Shown: piece after piece, positions 1-8,887 of the stretch
How the letters are laid out: every line of letters begins with the position of its first letter
Position numbering within the stretch: the stretch's first letter is position 1
DNA from: JAVBLT01 sp031553315
GTDB lineage: Bacteria; Verrucomicrobiota; Kiritimatiellia; RFP12; DVOR01
Assembly: GCA_031553315.1 (NCBI GenBank)
Contig: JAVBLT010000007.1
Location: 168,475 to 232,474 of the forward strand
Length of the DNA: 64,000 nucleotides
Direction of reading: 5' to 3'
The notes under the pieces: generated by a model
What the model saw: the letters and a program-made list of their open reading frames with translations, nothing else
The model's database searches: none
Told to the model about the DNA's origin: nothing
Position numbers and translations under genes: made by a program

Positions 1-891
1 GGCGACATCGTCTTCTGCGACAAATACTTCGGCAAAATCCGCGCCCTGATCGACGAACGCGGCCGCCGCGTGAAATCCGCCGGCCCCTCCATCGCCGTAA
101 AATGCACCGGCCTCTCCGGCGTGCCCGACGCCGGCGCCAATTTCCGCGTGATGCTCAACGAAAAACGCGCCCGCGAACTCGCCGAAAAAGCCGCCGAAGA
201 ACAAAAGCTCGCCTCCCTCTCCAACGCCCAGGCCGCCTCCATGACCGATTGGTCCGCACGCCTCGGCGAAGGCGACAAACCCGAGCTGGGCATCATCCTC
301 AAGGCCGACACCCAAGGCACCGCCGAAGCCGTCGCCGAAGCGTTCACCACCCTCAAAAGCGAAAAAGTGGTCTGCAACCTCATCTTCGCAGGCGTCGGCA
401 ACGTAGCCCCCAACGACGTGCAGCGCGCAGGCTCCGGCGCCGCCATCATCGTGGGCTTCAACGTCAGCAGCGAATCGGGCGTGCAATCCATGGCCCGCCA
501 CAACGGCGTGCGCATCAACACCTTCCGCATCATCTACGAGCTCCTCGAATACGTCAAGCGCTGCATGCTCGACCTCATTGCGCCGGAATACAAGGAAATC
601 GTCCGCGGCCACGCCGAAATCCGCCAAGTCTTCGACATCAGCAAAAAAGGCCGCATCGCCGGCTGCCAGATGCTCGACGGCTCCCTTCGCATGAAAGGCA
701 AATTCCGCATCATCCGCAAGAAAGACGTAATCTTCGACGGCGCTCTCGACGCGATGAAACACTTCCAGAAAGACGTCACCGAAGTGACCGGCGCCCAGGA
801 ATGCGGCCTCAGCTTCCTCAACTTCGAACAGTTTGCGGAAGGCGACATGGTGGAATGCTACGAAATGGAAGAGCTCCCCAAGGCGCTCTAG
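1..891 (+). CDS. infB: Translation initiation factor IF-2, C-terminal part (5' truncated by window edge)
   Basis: The reading frame is open from base 1 and the true start lies upstream; 296 residues are visible. It covers the end of domain II and the C-terminal domains of IF-2, the GTPase that brings fMet-tRNA to the 30S subunit. Family landmarks are GDIVFCDKYFGKIRALIDER, LSGVPDAG, the domain III start LGIILKADTQGTAEAV, IVGFNV, and the last beta-barrel with IAGCQMLDG and ECGLSFLNF, which binds the initiator tRNA acceptor end. Upstream of rbfA and truB, this matches the common infB-rbfA-truB order. The stop TAG lies inside a CTAG that belongs to a 14-bp direct repeat (see 885-926). Confidence 0.96.
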   Translation, partial: GDIVFCDKYFGKIRALIDERGRRVKSAGPSIAVKCTGLSGVPDAGANFRVMLNEKRARELAEKAAEEQKLASLSNAQAASMTDWSARLGEGDKPELGIILKADTQGTAEAVAEAFTTLKSEKVVCNLIFAGVGNVAPNDVQRAGSGAAIIVGFNVSSESGVQSMARHNGVRINTFRIIYELLEYVKRCMLDLIAPEYKEIVRGHAEIRQVFDISKKGRIAGCQMLDGSLRMKGKFRIIRKKDVIFDGALDAMKHFQKDVTEVTGAQECGLSFLNFEQFAEGDMVECYEMEELPKAL

Positions 892-926
892 AGCAATTCT
901 CATTGACAACTTGCTCTAGAGCAATT
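885..926. repeat. 14-bp direct repeat GCTCTAGAGCAATT, two copies, overlapping the infB stop
   Basis: Perfect copies lie at 885-898 and 913-926, 28 bp apart. The first includes the infB stop codon and the second forms the left edge of the long palindrome at 919-1079. The core CTCTAGAG is itself palindromic. The duplication may come from element insertion or slippage; function is unknown. Confidence 0.7.
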
Positions 927-1079
927 TTCAAATGAGAAATCCTGATTTTATGAAAGCGATTTTTCTTTTTGCCGAACCATTGAAAGGGAAGCGTAGCAGC
1001 GCTACGACGACCTGAAAAGGGTGATGTTCAAAAAGGAAAAGCGCCGAAGAAAATAGGAACGCTCAATTGAAACTTGCTC
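919..1079. repeat. Long imperfect palindromic element between infB and rbfA
   Basis: Left arm 919-997 and right arm 1001-1079 are centred on base 999. The apex is a perfect 6-bp stem, CGTAGC/GCTACG (992-997 and 1001-1006), with a 3-nt loop. A second well-paired block is 956-971 with 1029-1044, and the outer ends pair GAGCAA-type sequence with its complement (919-945 with about 1055-1079). The element is AT-richer than its surroundings and non-coding. It could be a MITE-like insertion or a structured RNA. A related half-element appears at 63590-63650. Confidence 0.7.
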
Positions 1080-1110
1080 CAAACCGGCTCGCCTCGCAAA
1101 CATCGACCTG

Positions 1111-1145
1111 AAACGCACTGCCGCGCCTGCGCCGCAGTGCGTTTT
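1111..1145 (+). terminator. Hairpin with T-run just upstream of rbfA (terminator or attenuator)
   Basis: AAACGCACTGC (1111-1121) pairs perfectly with GCAGTGCGTTT (1134-1144) and is followed by a further T. It lies only 24 nt before the rbfA start, and no clear promoter lies between, so it may attenuate infB-rbfA read-through rather than end the operon. Confidence 0.6.
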
Positions 1146-1168
1146 GCAACCCAAAAAGGATTTTCACC

Positions 1169-1552
1169 ATGGGAACCGAACGGACCGAACGGGTCAACAG
1201 CCTCCTCCGCCGGGAAATCGCGGAAAGCTTCTACAAAGTCTTCGCCTCAGAAGGCGAAATGAACCTCGCCAAAATCACCGTCACACGCGTCGACACCGCA
1301 CCCAACCTGCGCAACGCCACCATCTGGATTTCAATCCTCGACGAACCCATCGCGACCCAAGGCGCCTGGCTGCGTAAAATCGCCAACAAAGCCAAGCAGT
1401 TCCAAGCCCTCATCAACCGCGACATGACCCTCAAATACACCCCCCGCCTGCGCTTCCAGCTCGACGGCTCCCTCGAAAAAGGCGACCACGTGCTCGACCT
1501 GCTCCTGCACCTGCCCGAAACCGAAACAGAGGATCCCGCCGATGGAGAATGA
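1169..1552 (+). CDS. rbfA: 30S ribosome-binding factor A
   Basis: A 127-residue cold-shock and ribosome maturation factor. RbfA binds the 30S subunit near helix 1 of 16S rRNA during late assembly. The KH-like fold is recognisable: an N-terminal helix with RVNSLLRREIAESF, strands KITVTRVDTAPNLRNATIWIS, a helix with WLRKIANKAKQFQALINR, and the final strand TPRLRFQLDGSLEKGDHVL. The ATG is preceded by AAAAAGGA at 1153-1160. Its last 11 bases overlap truB, so the two are translationally coupled. Length is normal for the family. Confidence 0.94.
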   Translation: MGTERTERVNSLLRREIAESFYKVFASEGEMNLAKITVTRVDTAPNLRNATIWISILDEPIATQGAWLRKIANKAKQFQALINRDMTLKYTPRLRFQLDGSLEKGDHVLDLLLHLPETETEDPADGE

Positions 1553-2261
1553 GGATCCCGACGGTCTGCTGCTGGTGGATAAACCCGCCGGAATCACCTC
1601 GCACGATGTGGTCTACCGCGTGCGCCGCTTCTTCAAATTCGGGAAAGTGGGCCACGGCGGCACCCTCGACCCCGCCGCCACAGGCCTGCTCGTGCTGCTG
1701 ATCGGCAAAGGCACCCGCATCTCCGACCGCGTGATGGGCGGCGATAAAATCTACACCGGAACCTTCCGCCTCGGCCGCACCACCTCCACCCAAGACAAAG
1801 AGGGCGAAACCCTCGAAGAGCGCCCCGCGGATCACATCACCCCCGACCAGGTCGAAGCCGCCATGAACGCCCTCACCGGCGACCAGTATCAGATCCCCCC
1901 GATGGTCTCGGCCATCAAAATGAACGGCGTGCCGCTTTACAAGCTCGCCCGCAAGGGCCAGGAAGTGGAACGCAAGGAACGCTTCATCCACGTGTACCGC
2001 TTCCGCCGCACCGGCGGCGAATTGCCCGACGTCGCCTTCGAAGTGGCCAGCAGCAAAGGCACCTATGTGCGCACCCTCGCCCACGATGCCGGCCAGGCCC
2101 TCGGCTGCGGCGCCCACCTCACCGCCCTCCGCCGCGAAGCCTCCGGTTCGCTCACCCTTGCCGACGCCATTCCGCTGGCCCGCCTCCTTGAGCTGCCCCG
2201 CGCCGAAGTGGCCGCCCGCGTGATTCCCTGCACGCGCTACCTCTCGGAGCTGGCCCCCTGA
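1542..2261 (+). CDS. truB: tRNA pseudouridine(55) synthase TruB
   Basis: A 239-residue enzyme that converts U55 in the T-loop of tRNAs to pseudouridine. The N-terminal GLLLVDKPAGITSHDVV and the catalytic motif GHGGTLDPAATGLL are typical; Asp43 is the expected nucleophile. YKLARKGQEVER and SKGTYVRTLAHDAG are further TruB blocks. It is shorter than the 314-residue E. coli protein, with a reduced C-terminal region, as in many bacteria. The start overlaps the end of rbfA, and its TGA overlaps the ATG of ribF (TGATG). Confidence 0.95.
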   Translation: MENEDPDGLLLVDKPAGITSHDVVYRVRRFFKFGKVGHGGTLDPAATGLLVLLIGKGTRISDRVMGGDKIYTGTFRLGRTTSTQDKEGETLEERPADHITPDQVEAAMNALTGDQYQIPPMVSAIKMNGVPLYKLARKGQEVERKERFIHVYRFRRTGGELPDVAFEVASSKGTYVRTLAHDAGQALGCGAHLTALRREASGSLTLADAIPLARLLELPRAEVAARVIPCTRYLSELAP

Positions 2262-3184
2262 TGCGGATCGCCACAGAGATTGCCGCGCTCCACGCGGCGG
2301 TTTCCCCCGTGGTCATGGCCGCAGGCTTCTTCGACGGCGTGCACACCGGCCACCGCCAGATTCTTTCCGAAGCCGTTTCCCTTGCCGCCCGCCAGGGCGG
2401 CGAACCGTGGGTGCTGACCTTCGAGCGGCACCCCGTCGCGGTGCTCGCGCCCTCCAAAGCCCCGCCGCTGATCTCCACACAGGCCGAGCGCATCGCCCTC
2501 TTCGCCTCGCTGGGCATTGCCCATGTGCTGCTGCTGCCCTTCACACGCGAGCTTGCGGTGATGGAACCGGCGGCGTTCATCGCGGCGCTGAGCGGGGAGC
2601 CCCGACCGGCCAGGCGCAACACCATCGTCTGCGGGCCCGACTGGCGCTTCGGCCGCCGCGCCTCGGGCACCCCCGAGCTCCTTGCCCGGCTCGGCCCCGC
2701 CCACGGCTTCTCGGTGGAGGTCGTTCCCTTCGCGCTTTACAAAGACAGGCGCGTTTCCAGCACCCGCATCCGCGAAGCCCTCCTTTCGGGAGATGTGGAA
2801 GACGCCGCCGCCATGCTCGCCCGCCCTTACGGCGTGGCCGGGCCGGTCGTGAAAGGCAAAGGCATTGCCGGCGCCGTGCTCGGCTTCGCCACGGCCAACG
2901 TGGCTCCCGAAGCGGCGGTGATCCCTCAGGCGGGCGTCTACGCCGTGGAAGCCGCGGTCGATTCCGAACCCTTCCGCCCCGCGCTGGCCAACATCGGCTC
3001 CTGCCCGACCTTCGCCGATCTCCCCTGCCCCACGCCGCTGGAGGTTCACATTCCCGGCGAGACCCGCCCGCTCTACGGCCGCCGCCTGCGCGTGCTCTTT
3101 CACCGCCGCCTGCGCGGCGAAACGCGCTTTCCCTCCGCCGAGGCCCTCCGCGAACAAATCGCCCGCGATCTTGAGGCGCTGTAA
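2261..3184 (+). CDS. ribF: Bifunctional riboflavin kinase / FAD synthetase
   Basis: A 307-residue enzyme that makes FMN from riboflavin and then FAD. The N-terminal nucleotidyltransferase domain has the signature GFFDGVHTGH (residues 22-31) and STRIREAL. The C-terminal kinase domain (about 185-307) has GKGIAGAVLGFATANV and ANIGSCPTF. It overlaps truB by one base and is the last gene of the infB-rbfA-truB-ribF string; a bidirectional terminator follows. No FMN riboswitch is visible upstream, as expected for an operon-internal gene. Confidence 0.95.
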   Translation: MRIATEIAALHAAVSPVVMAAGFFDGVHTGHRQILSEAVSLAARQGGEPWVLTFERHPVAVLAPSKAPPLISTQAERIALFASLGIAHVLLLPFTRELAVMEPAAFIAALSGEPRPARRNTIVCGPDWRFGRRASGTPELLARLGPAHGFSVEVVPFALYKDRRVSSTRIREALLSGDVEDAAAMLARPYGVAGPVVKGKGIAGAVLGFATANVAPEAAVIPQAGVYAVEAAVDSEPFRPALANIGSCPTFADLPCPTPLEVHIPGETRPLYGRRLRVLFHRRLRGETRFPSAEALREQIARDLEAL

Positions 3185-3187
3185 AAA

Positions 3188-3219
3188 AAACGGCAGACCG
3201 CGCAAGCGGCCTGCCGTTT
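3188..3219. terminator. Bidirectional rho-independent terminator
   Basis: CGGCAG (3191-3196) pairs with CTGCCG (3211-3216) and CCGC (3198-3201) with GCGG (3206-3209) around a GCAA loop. An A-tract precedes and Ts follow. It separates ribF from the converging gene at 3241-6927. Confidence 0.85.
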
Positions 3220-3240
3220 CGGCTTTTCTCCGGGATGCAA

Positions 3241-6200
3241 TCAATACAGGGTGATTTTCAGGCCGAAGACGCCGACGTAGACTCGGCCATCGGCCTCAAT
3301 GCGGCGCGCCAGGCCGGCGGGAAGGCCGGTGAAGGTGGCTTTGTCGGCATTGGTGAAGCGGCCGAGGAAGTAGCGGGAGAGCGTGGTTGAATCGGCGGTG
3401 AAGGAGACGGTGGCCCCGTCGAGGTCGGCCGGATACTCAAACGCGGTGATGCGGGAGGAGGCGTCGTCGGCGCCCAGATGCACGCGCCACCGGGAAAGCT
3501 TGAGGGCCGAGCCTTTCACGGCGCCGCCGGAGATGATGTCGGTCGCGGTGAAGGGTGAAAGCACTTCCATTTCAAGGTTTTCGGGGCTGAAGCGGGTGTA
3601 CTGGGAGGCGGCGGCGGGGTTGGAGGGGGCGGACCCCGCGCGGAAGCCGAGGGCCATCGCGGCGGATTTCCAGTCGCTGACGTTGGGGCCGTCGTCGCCG
3701 CCGATTTCACGGGCACGCACTTCGAAGGTATGCCAGCCTTCGGCGAGATTTCCCACGGATCCGCTGCCGACGGTGTTGTAGGCGGCGCTGGTAAAGACTT
3801 CGGCGCCATCGACCTTCAGCATGATGTTGTCATCGTAATTTCCGGCGAAGTACCAGGTTTGCCCGGCTTGCGCGGCGGGAACGCGGAAGCGGCCGGTGTA
3901 GGTGGAGACGGTGTTGTTCGAGACGGAATCGCCGGTGTTGTGGATGAGGGAGAGGTCGCCGGCGATGACGGCGGCGCCGCCGGTGAGCGTTTTCCAGTTT
4001 TGCTCGGTCGCGTCGGAGGTTTGCTCAAGCGTCAGCGGCGGGCCTTTGACGTTGGTTCCGGAATCCAGAACGACGAGCGGGTCTCCGCTGCCGGCGCCGG
4101 TCAGCACGAGCGTGCCGGGCGCCGAGACGCCGAGGGTGCCGTTTCCGGCGAAACCGGGCTGGCAGACGGTGTTGCCGCCCAGGTTCAAAACGGCGCCGGG
4201 GGCGGTTCCGCCCAGGGTGATTGTTTTGTTGTTGACGGCGGAGGCGCTGAAGGCGAGGGTGGCGCCGTCGTTGAGGGTGAAGGCGGTATTGGCGGGGAGC
4301 CGGATGCCGCCGTTGCCCAGCGTCATGACCGCGCCGGTGTTGAGGGTGATGGCCGAGGCGTTGCCGTTGCTGAGCCTGGCGTAGATGCCGGGCGCGGAGA
4401 CGGAGGCGTTTTCAATGGTCCAGTTGAGGCGGCCGTCTTGAACGGCGCGGATTTTGGCGGTGGCGGAGCTGAGTGAGCCGCCGCTCATGGAGTAGGTGGT
4501 GAGGGCGTTCCAGTGAGCCAGGATGCAGGAGGCTGCGTTGTTTTCGGCGTTGTTGGAACCGGTGACGGTGATGGAGCCGCCGGTCTGCTCGATGACGGAA
4601 TTGGCGCCGAGGCCGTCGGCCCCGACCAAGCGGCCCAACGCGAGCTGGGCGTCGCCGCCAACTTTGAGCGTGGCGGCCTGCACGGAGGCCCGGTCGGTGA
4701 GCTGGTGCCCGCCGGTGGTAAACTCGGTGGTGCCGGCGACCATGTAGAGCGAGCCCGCGATGGTGGTGGATCCGGTCAGGGCGAGGGTGCCGGTGTTGTG
4801 CTTCAGGAGGGTGCCCTCACCGGAAAGCGTGCCGGTGAGGGTGAGCCTGGCGGCGGGGGAGTTGGATTCTTCATCGCGCACGTGAAGGTAGGCGTTTCCG
4901 GAAAAGGCGAGGTTGCCGGGGTAGACGCTGGTGAATGCGCCTTCGCCGGCGGCAGCCGCGCCGGAACCGCCGCGCAGGGTGACGAGGCCGATCTGGTGGC
5001 CGGGGAACGCGCTGGAATCGGGCAGGTCGATCAGGCCGCTTTGCATCACGATTTCATCGGCGGCGACGGTTTGAAAGGCCACCCGGCCAAGCCATTGGGG
5101 CGTGGTCGCGGCGGGAGCGCCGTGCGCGGCGACATCGAGCAAGCCGGCGGAAACGGGCAGGTTGAAGCGGGCCATGTCGCCAGGGCCCACGCCGAGGCTG
5201 TTGAGCGAACCCAGGGCGGCGAATGTGAGCGTTTCGGAGCCGAGGAGGGTCACGTGGGCGCCGCTGCCGGAGGTTTTGACCAGCAGGGTCTCAACCGCCG
5301 CGGGCCGGTCGAGCACGAGGGAGGCGGCGGCTTGGGTGAAGGTGATTTCGGCGCCGGAGGCGGTTTCGCTCCAGGGCAAACCGGTGGCGGAGGTGGTGAA
5401 CCAGGCGGCGGAGGACCAGTTTTCGGAGGCGGCCGATACGGTGCGCTTGAGAATGGAATCGCCGGGGTCGAGCGATTCGGCGAGCGAGGCGGCGCCCGAG
5501 GCGAGGGTCTGAATGTCGGCCGGGGCGAGGGCGCGGTTCCAGAAGGCGAGTTCGTCGAGCATTTCGCCGGGGCGCATGGCGCGGGTGTCGAGCTCGCGGC
5601 CCCAGGTCTGGCCGGGGTCGACGAAGATGCTGGCGCCGGGCGAAAGGGTCACGGTGGAGGATTCGGCGGTTCCGTTGACGTAGAGGGTCACGGCGGTGCC
5701 TTTGCGGGTGTAGGCCAGGTGAGACCACTCGCCTGTGGCGGAGACGGGGATGGCGCCGGTGATGGTTTTCGCGGCGTCGGCGGTTTTGTTGAAGCCCTCG
5801 AAGAGGCGGAGGGAGACGGTGCGGTCGGCGTTGAGGCGCAGGTTCCAGCCGGCGTTCCAGTTGGCGCCGTTGGCGATGGGGTTGTCGGCGACGGTGAGGG
5901 CGCCGCGGGCGAGAATCACGTCGCCATCGGCGGGGACGTCTTCGGTGTAGGGTTTGTACCAGAGGGAGAGGGTGAAATCGCCGGTTCCGGGGTGGAAGCG
6001 GGCGTTGTCGTCTCCTGAGGATTTGAGCTGGCCGGCGGTTCCGGCGAGGGCGGAGGCGAATTTTCCGGGGGCCTGGAAATTGGCCACACTGCCGCCTGTG
6101 AGAGAGGCGAGGTTGCCCTGGCCGTCGGCGGCGGTGAAGTCGGCATCCAGCGGGAAATACTGCTGGAGGCCGTTGCGCAGGGGAATTGCGAGAGGGATGG

Positions 6201-6927
6201 CCTTTCCGGAGCCCGCGTTGTAAAGCCAGTCGATTTCTTTGTCGTGAAGCGCGCGGGTCCACACGGCGAGCTCGTCGATCGCGTCGCCCTCGCGCAGGGA
6301 GTAGTCGGCGCCGTAGGGGCCGGAGCGGAATTCGCGGTTCCAGGTGTCGCCGTGGGCGGCATCTTTGGGGGCGATCTCGACGGTGGGGGAGGAGAGCGCG
6401 GCGTCGATCACGGAGGTTCCGTTGAGCAGGAGCTGGAAGCGGTCGCCCTTGCGGCGGAGGGTGAGGTAGCCCCAGGCGTCGTCGGGCAACACGGCGGAGG
6501 AGGTGGCGGAGCCGGGCGTGGTGCCGTCGGCAAAGGAGAGCGCGAGGGTGCCGTTGGCGTTTCGGGAAATCTGCCAGCCGCCGCTGGTGCCGCCGGTGCC
6601 GGGGCCGCGGCGGATAAGGATGCGGTTCGCAGCCACGGGGGCCTGCCTGGCCCAGAAGCTCAGCGTCCAGTTTCCGGTTCCGGGTTGAAAATACTCGCCG
6701 GCCATTGAGCCGGTTCCGGAGAAGGAGGAACCGGCGCCCATGGCCTGGCCGATCTGGCCGGCGACCGGATTGCCCTGATTGCCGCCGAGCGTGTAACCGC
6801 CGGCGGCGGGAAGCCAGCCGGCGGAATAAGAGGAGCCGTCGAAAGTGTAGTAATGAACGAGGTTGTCCGTGAGCGCACCGTAGCCGAGTGAGGCCGTGCA
6901 AAGAGCCGCTAAACACATTTTTTTCAT
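3241..6927 (-). CDS. Large secreted LamG / autotransporter-strand / PA14-like surface protein
   Basis: 1228 residues. A signal peptide (MKKMCLAALCTASLGYGA) is followed by two LamG/concanavalin-like sandwiches (about 20-240 and 255-470), each with the 'nWTLSFWARQ / FTLSLWYKP' and 'G-E-x-L-D-E-L-A-x-W-x-R-A-L' pattern. A long stretch of G/T/N-rich beta-strand repeats (about 480-900) includes TGTLALTGSTTIAGSLYMVAG. A PA14-like segment near 1010-1110 has FAGNYDDNIMLKVDG and EGWHTFEVRARE. The chain ends in GVFGLKITLY. A likely surface carbohydrate-binding or adhesive protein; the ligand is unknown. GAAAGGAA precedes the start. It is divergent from iorA. Confidence 0.85.
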   Translation of the reverse strand: MKKMCLAALCTASLGYGALTDNLVHYYTFDGSSYSAGWLPAAGGYTLGGNQGNPVAGQIGQAMGAGSSFSGTGSMAGEYFQPGTGNWTLSFWARQAPVAANRILIRRGPGTGGTSGGWQISRNANGTLALSFADGTTPGSATSSAVLPDDAWGYLTLRRKGDRFQLLLNGTSVIDAALSSPTVEIAPKDAAHGDTWNREFRSGPYGADYSLREGDAIDELAVWTRALHDKEIDWLYNAGSGKAIPLAIPLRNGLQQYFPLDADFTAADGQGNLASLTGGSVANFQAPGKFASALAGTAGQLKSSGDDNARFHPGTGDFTLSLWYKPYTEDVPADGDVILARGALTVADNPIANGANWNAGWNLRLNADRTVSLRLFEGFNKTADAAKTITGAIPVSATGEWSHLAYTRKGTAVTLYVNGTAESSTVTLSPGASIFVDPGQTWGRELDTRAMRPGEMLDELAFWNRALAPADIQTLASGAASLAESLDPGDSILKRTVSAASENWSSAAWFTTSATGLPWSETASGAEITFTQAAASLVLDRPAAVETLLVKTSGSGAHVTLLGSETLTFAALGSLNSLGVGPGDMARFNLPVSAGLLDVAAHGAPAATTPQWLGRVAFQTVAADEIVMQSGLIDLPDSSAFPGHQIGLVTLRGGSGAAAAGEGAFTSVYPGNLAFSGNAYLHVRDEESNSPAARLTLTGTLSGEGTLLKHNTGTLALTGSTTIAGSLYMVAGTTEFTTGGHQLTDRASVQAATLKVGGDAQLALGRLVGADGLGANSVIEQTGGSITVTGSNNAENNAASCILAHWNALTTYSMSGGSLSSATAKIRAVQDGRLNWTIENASVSAPGIYARLSNGNASAITLNTGAVMTLGNGGIRLPANTAFTLNDGATLAFSASAVNNKTITLGGTAPGAVLNLGGNTVCQPGFAGNGTLGVSAPGTLVLTGAGSGDPLVVLDSGTNVKGPPLTLEQTSDATEQNWKTLTGGAAVIAGDLSLIHNTGDSVSNNTVSTYTGRFRVPAAQAGQTWYFAGNYDDNIMLKVDGAEVFTSAAYNTVGSGSVGNLAEGWHTFEVRAREIGGDDGPNVSDWKSAAMALGFRAGSAPSNPAAASQYTRFSPENLEMEVLSPFTATDIISGGAVKGSALKLSRWRVHLGADDASSRITAFEYPADLDGATVSFTADSTTLSRYFLGRFTNADKATFTGLPAGLARRIEADGRVYVGVFGLKITLY

Positions 6928-7031
6928 GAAAAAATTCCTTTCAAGTAATTTATCCTCTCTTCGCGCACACGGTAAACAAAAAAGCGTTTCTTGGCAAAGA
7001 AAAAATTCACCTTTTTTTCTTTATTTCGCCA

Positions 7032-7060
7032 TTGATTGTCCCCGCGGGATCGGGTACACT
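7032..7060 (+). promoter_or_regulatory. Sigma70-type promoter for iorAB
   Basis: TTGATT (7032-7037), 17-bp spacer, TACACT (7055-7060), about 24 nt before the GGGGAG ribosome binding site of iorA. Confidence 0.6.
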
Positions 7061-7090
7061 TGGGTGAAACCATTTCAATAGGGGAGAAAC

Positions 7091-8872
7091 ATGGGCAAAC
7101 GCGTTCTTTTATCGGCAAACGAAGCGGCGGCATGGGGCGCCTATGCGGCGGGCGTGAAGGTGGCCGCCGCCTATCCCGGCACGCCGAGCACGGAAATTCT
7201 CGAGAACATCTCGGCGTTCAAAGACAAAATCCGCTGCGAGTGGTCGGTCAACGAGAAGGTCGCCATGGAAGTGGCGATCGGCGCCTCCATCGCCGGCGAA
7301 CGCGCCCTCACCGCCATGAAGCACGTGGGCCTCAACGTGGCGATGGATCCGATCATGACCTACACCTATGTGGGCCCCAACGGCGGCCTCGTGATCTTCG
7401 TGGCCGACGACCCGGGCATGCACAGCTCCCAAAACGAGCAGGATACCCGCAACCTCGCCAAGTTCATGCGCGCCGTGCTCCTCGAACCGGCCGACAGCCA
7501 GGAGGCGTTTGACATGACGCGCGGCGCGTTTCCCCTCTCCGAAGCCTGGCATGTGCCGGTGATCATCCGCCTCACGACCCGCACCTCCCACACCTCCACC
7601 GTGGTCGACATCGGCGCCGACGAGCTCGTTTACGGCGACGCCGAAAGCAAGGGCTACGCCAAAGACATCGCCAAGACCATCCCCGTGCCGCTTTTCGCCA
7701 AGGGTATGCGCCTGCGCGCCGAAATCCGCACCCAGGAGCTCGCCCGCGCCGCCGACACTTCCCCCTTCAACCGCATCGAACCGGGCGATTCGAGCCTGGG
7801 CATCATCACCTGCGGCGTGGCCTATCAATACGTGAAAGAAGCCTTCCCCGAATTCACCGTGCTCAAGCTGGGCATGCCCCAGCCCTTCCCCAAAGGCCTT
7901 GTGCGCGATTTCGCCGCCGGCGTGAAACAGCTGCTCGTGATCGAAGAGCTCGATCCCGTGATCGAAGACCAGGTGCGCGCGCTGGGCATCGCCACGCTCC
8001 CGCACACCACCGAAACCAACATGCTCGAGCTCAACGCCGACCGCGTGGCCGCGCTCCGCCGCGAAATCCTCGCCGACCGCCCCGCGCCCGCCGTCACCCG
8101 CTACGAAGGCCCCATCCCCTCCCGCCCGCCGGTGCTCTGCGCCGGGTGCAGCCACCGCGGGGTCTTCTACACGCTGAACAAGCTCAAGGCCACCGTCACG
8201 GGCGACATCGGCTGCTACACCCTCGGCGCCTTTCCCCCCCTCAGCGCGATGGACACCGTGGTCTGCATGGGCGCCTGCATCGGCAATGCCGACGGCATGA
8301 AGAAGGCCGGCCACGCGGGCCGCATCGCCGCCGTGATCGGCGATTCCACCTTCTTCCACTCCGGCCTCACCGGCATCACCAACGTGGTCTACAACAAGGG
8401 CGCCGTCACCACCGTGGTGCTCGACAACCGCATCACCGGCATGACCGGCCACCAGGACAACCCCGGCTCGGGCAAAACCCTCATGGGCGAGGAAGCCAAC
8501 GTGACCGACATCGCCGCCGTGTGCACAGCCATCGGCGTGAAACACGTGTATAAGGTCGACGCCTACGACCTCGCCGAGCTTGAACGCGTGCTCACCGAAG
8601 CGCTCGACTGCGGCGAACCCGCCGTGGTCATCGCCCAGGGGCCCTGCCTCATCGCCGCCAAAATGGTCAACACATCGACCTACGCCGTGGATCCGGCCGC
8701 CTGCAAAGCCTGCGGCGCCTGCTTCAGGCTCGGCTGCCCCGCCATCATCCGCGGCGAGGCCGCCGACGCCGCCGGCAAGCGCTTCAAGGCCGCCATCGAC
8801 CCCACGCTCTGCTCCGGGTGCGACCTCTGCCGGCAGCTCTGCTCATTCAAAGCCATCGCCAAAGCGCGCTAA
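7091..8872 (+). CDS. iorA: Indolepyruvate:ferredoxin oxidoreductase, alpha subunit
   Basis: A 593-residue thiamine-diphosphate and iron-sulfur subunit. It oxidatively decarboxylates aryl pyruvates (from aromatic amino acids) to aryl-acyl-CoA, reducing ferredoxin, and is oxygen-sensitive. The N-terminus has the pyrimidine-binding domain (AAYPGTPSTEILENI), the middle has the TPP domain (CAGCSHRG, GDIGCYTLG, VIGDSTFFHSG). The C-terminus has a ferredoxin-like tail with Cys538, 541, 544, 549 and Cys574, 577, 580, 584. Start chosen after GGGGAG. It forms an operon with iorB 15 bases downstream and supports an anaerobic lifestyle. Confidence 0.95.
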   Translation: MGKRVLLSANEAAAWGAYAAGVKVAAAYPGTPSTEILENISAFKDKIRCEWSVNEKVAMEVAIGASIAGERALTAMKHVGLNVAMDPIMTYTYVGPNGGLVIFVADDPGMHSSQNEQDTRNLAKFMRAVLLEPADSQEAFDMTRGAFPLSEAWHVPVIIRLTTRTSHTSTVVDIGADELVYGDAESKGYAKDIAKTIPVPLFAKGMRLRAEIRTQELARAADTSPFNRIEPGDSSLGIITCGVAYQYVKEAFPEFTVLKLGMPQPFPKGLVRDFAAGVKQLLVIEELDPVIEDQVRALGIATLPHTTETNMLELNADRVAALRREILADRPAPAVTRYEGPIPSRPPVLCAGCSHRGVFYTLNKLKATVTGDIGCYTLGAFPPLSAMDTVVCMGACIGNADGMKKAGHAGRIAAVIGDSTFFHSGLTGITNVVYNKGAVTTVVLDNRITGMTGHQDNPGSGKTLMGEEANVTDIAAVCTAIGVKHVYKVDAYDLAELERVLTEALDCGEPAVVIAQGPCLIAAKMVNTSTYAVDPAACKACGACFRLGCPAIIRGEAADAAGKRFKAAIDPTLCSGCDLCRQLCSFKAIAKAR

Positions 8873-8887
8873 AAGGAATTTTTCACT

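Noticed and set aside
102..935. Arg/His/Pro-rich frame overlapping infB
   Set aside because: Shifted-frame shadow; the IF-2 frame has full family similarity.
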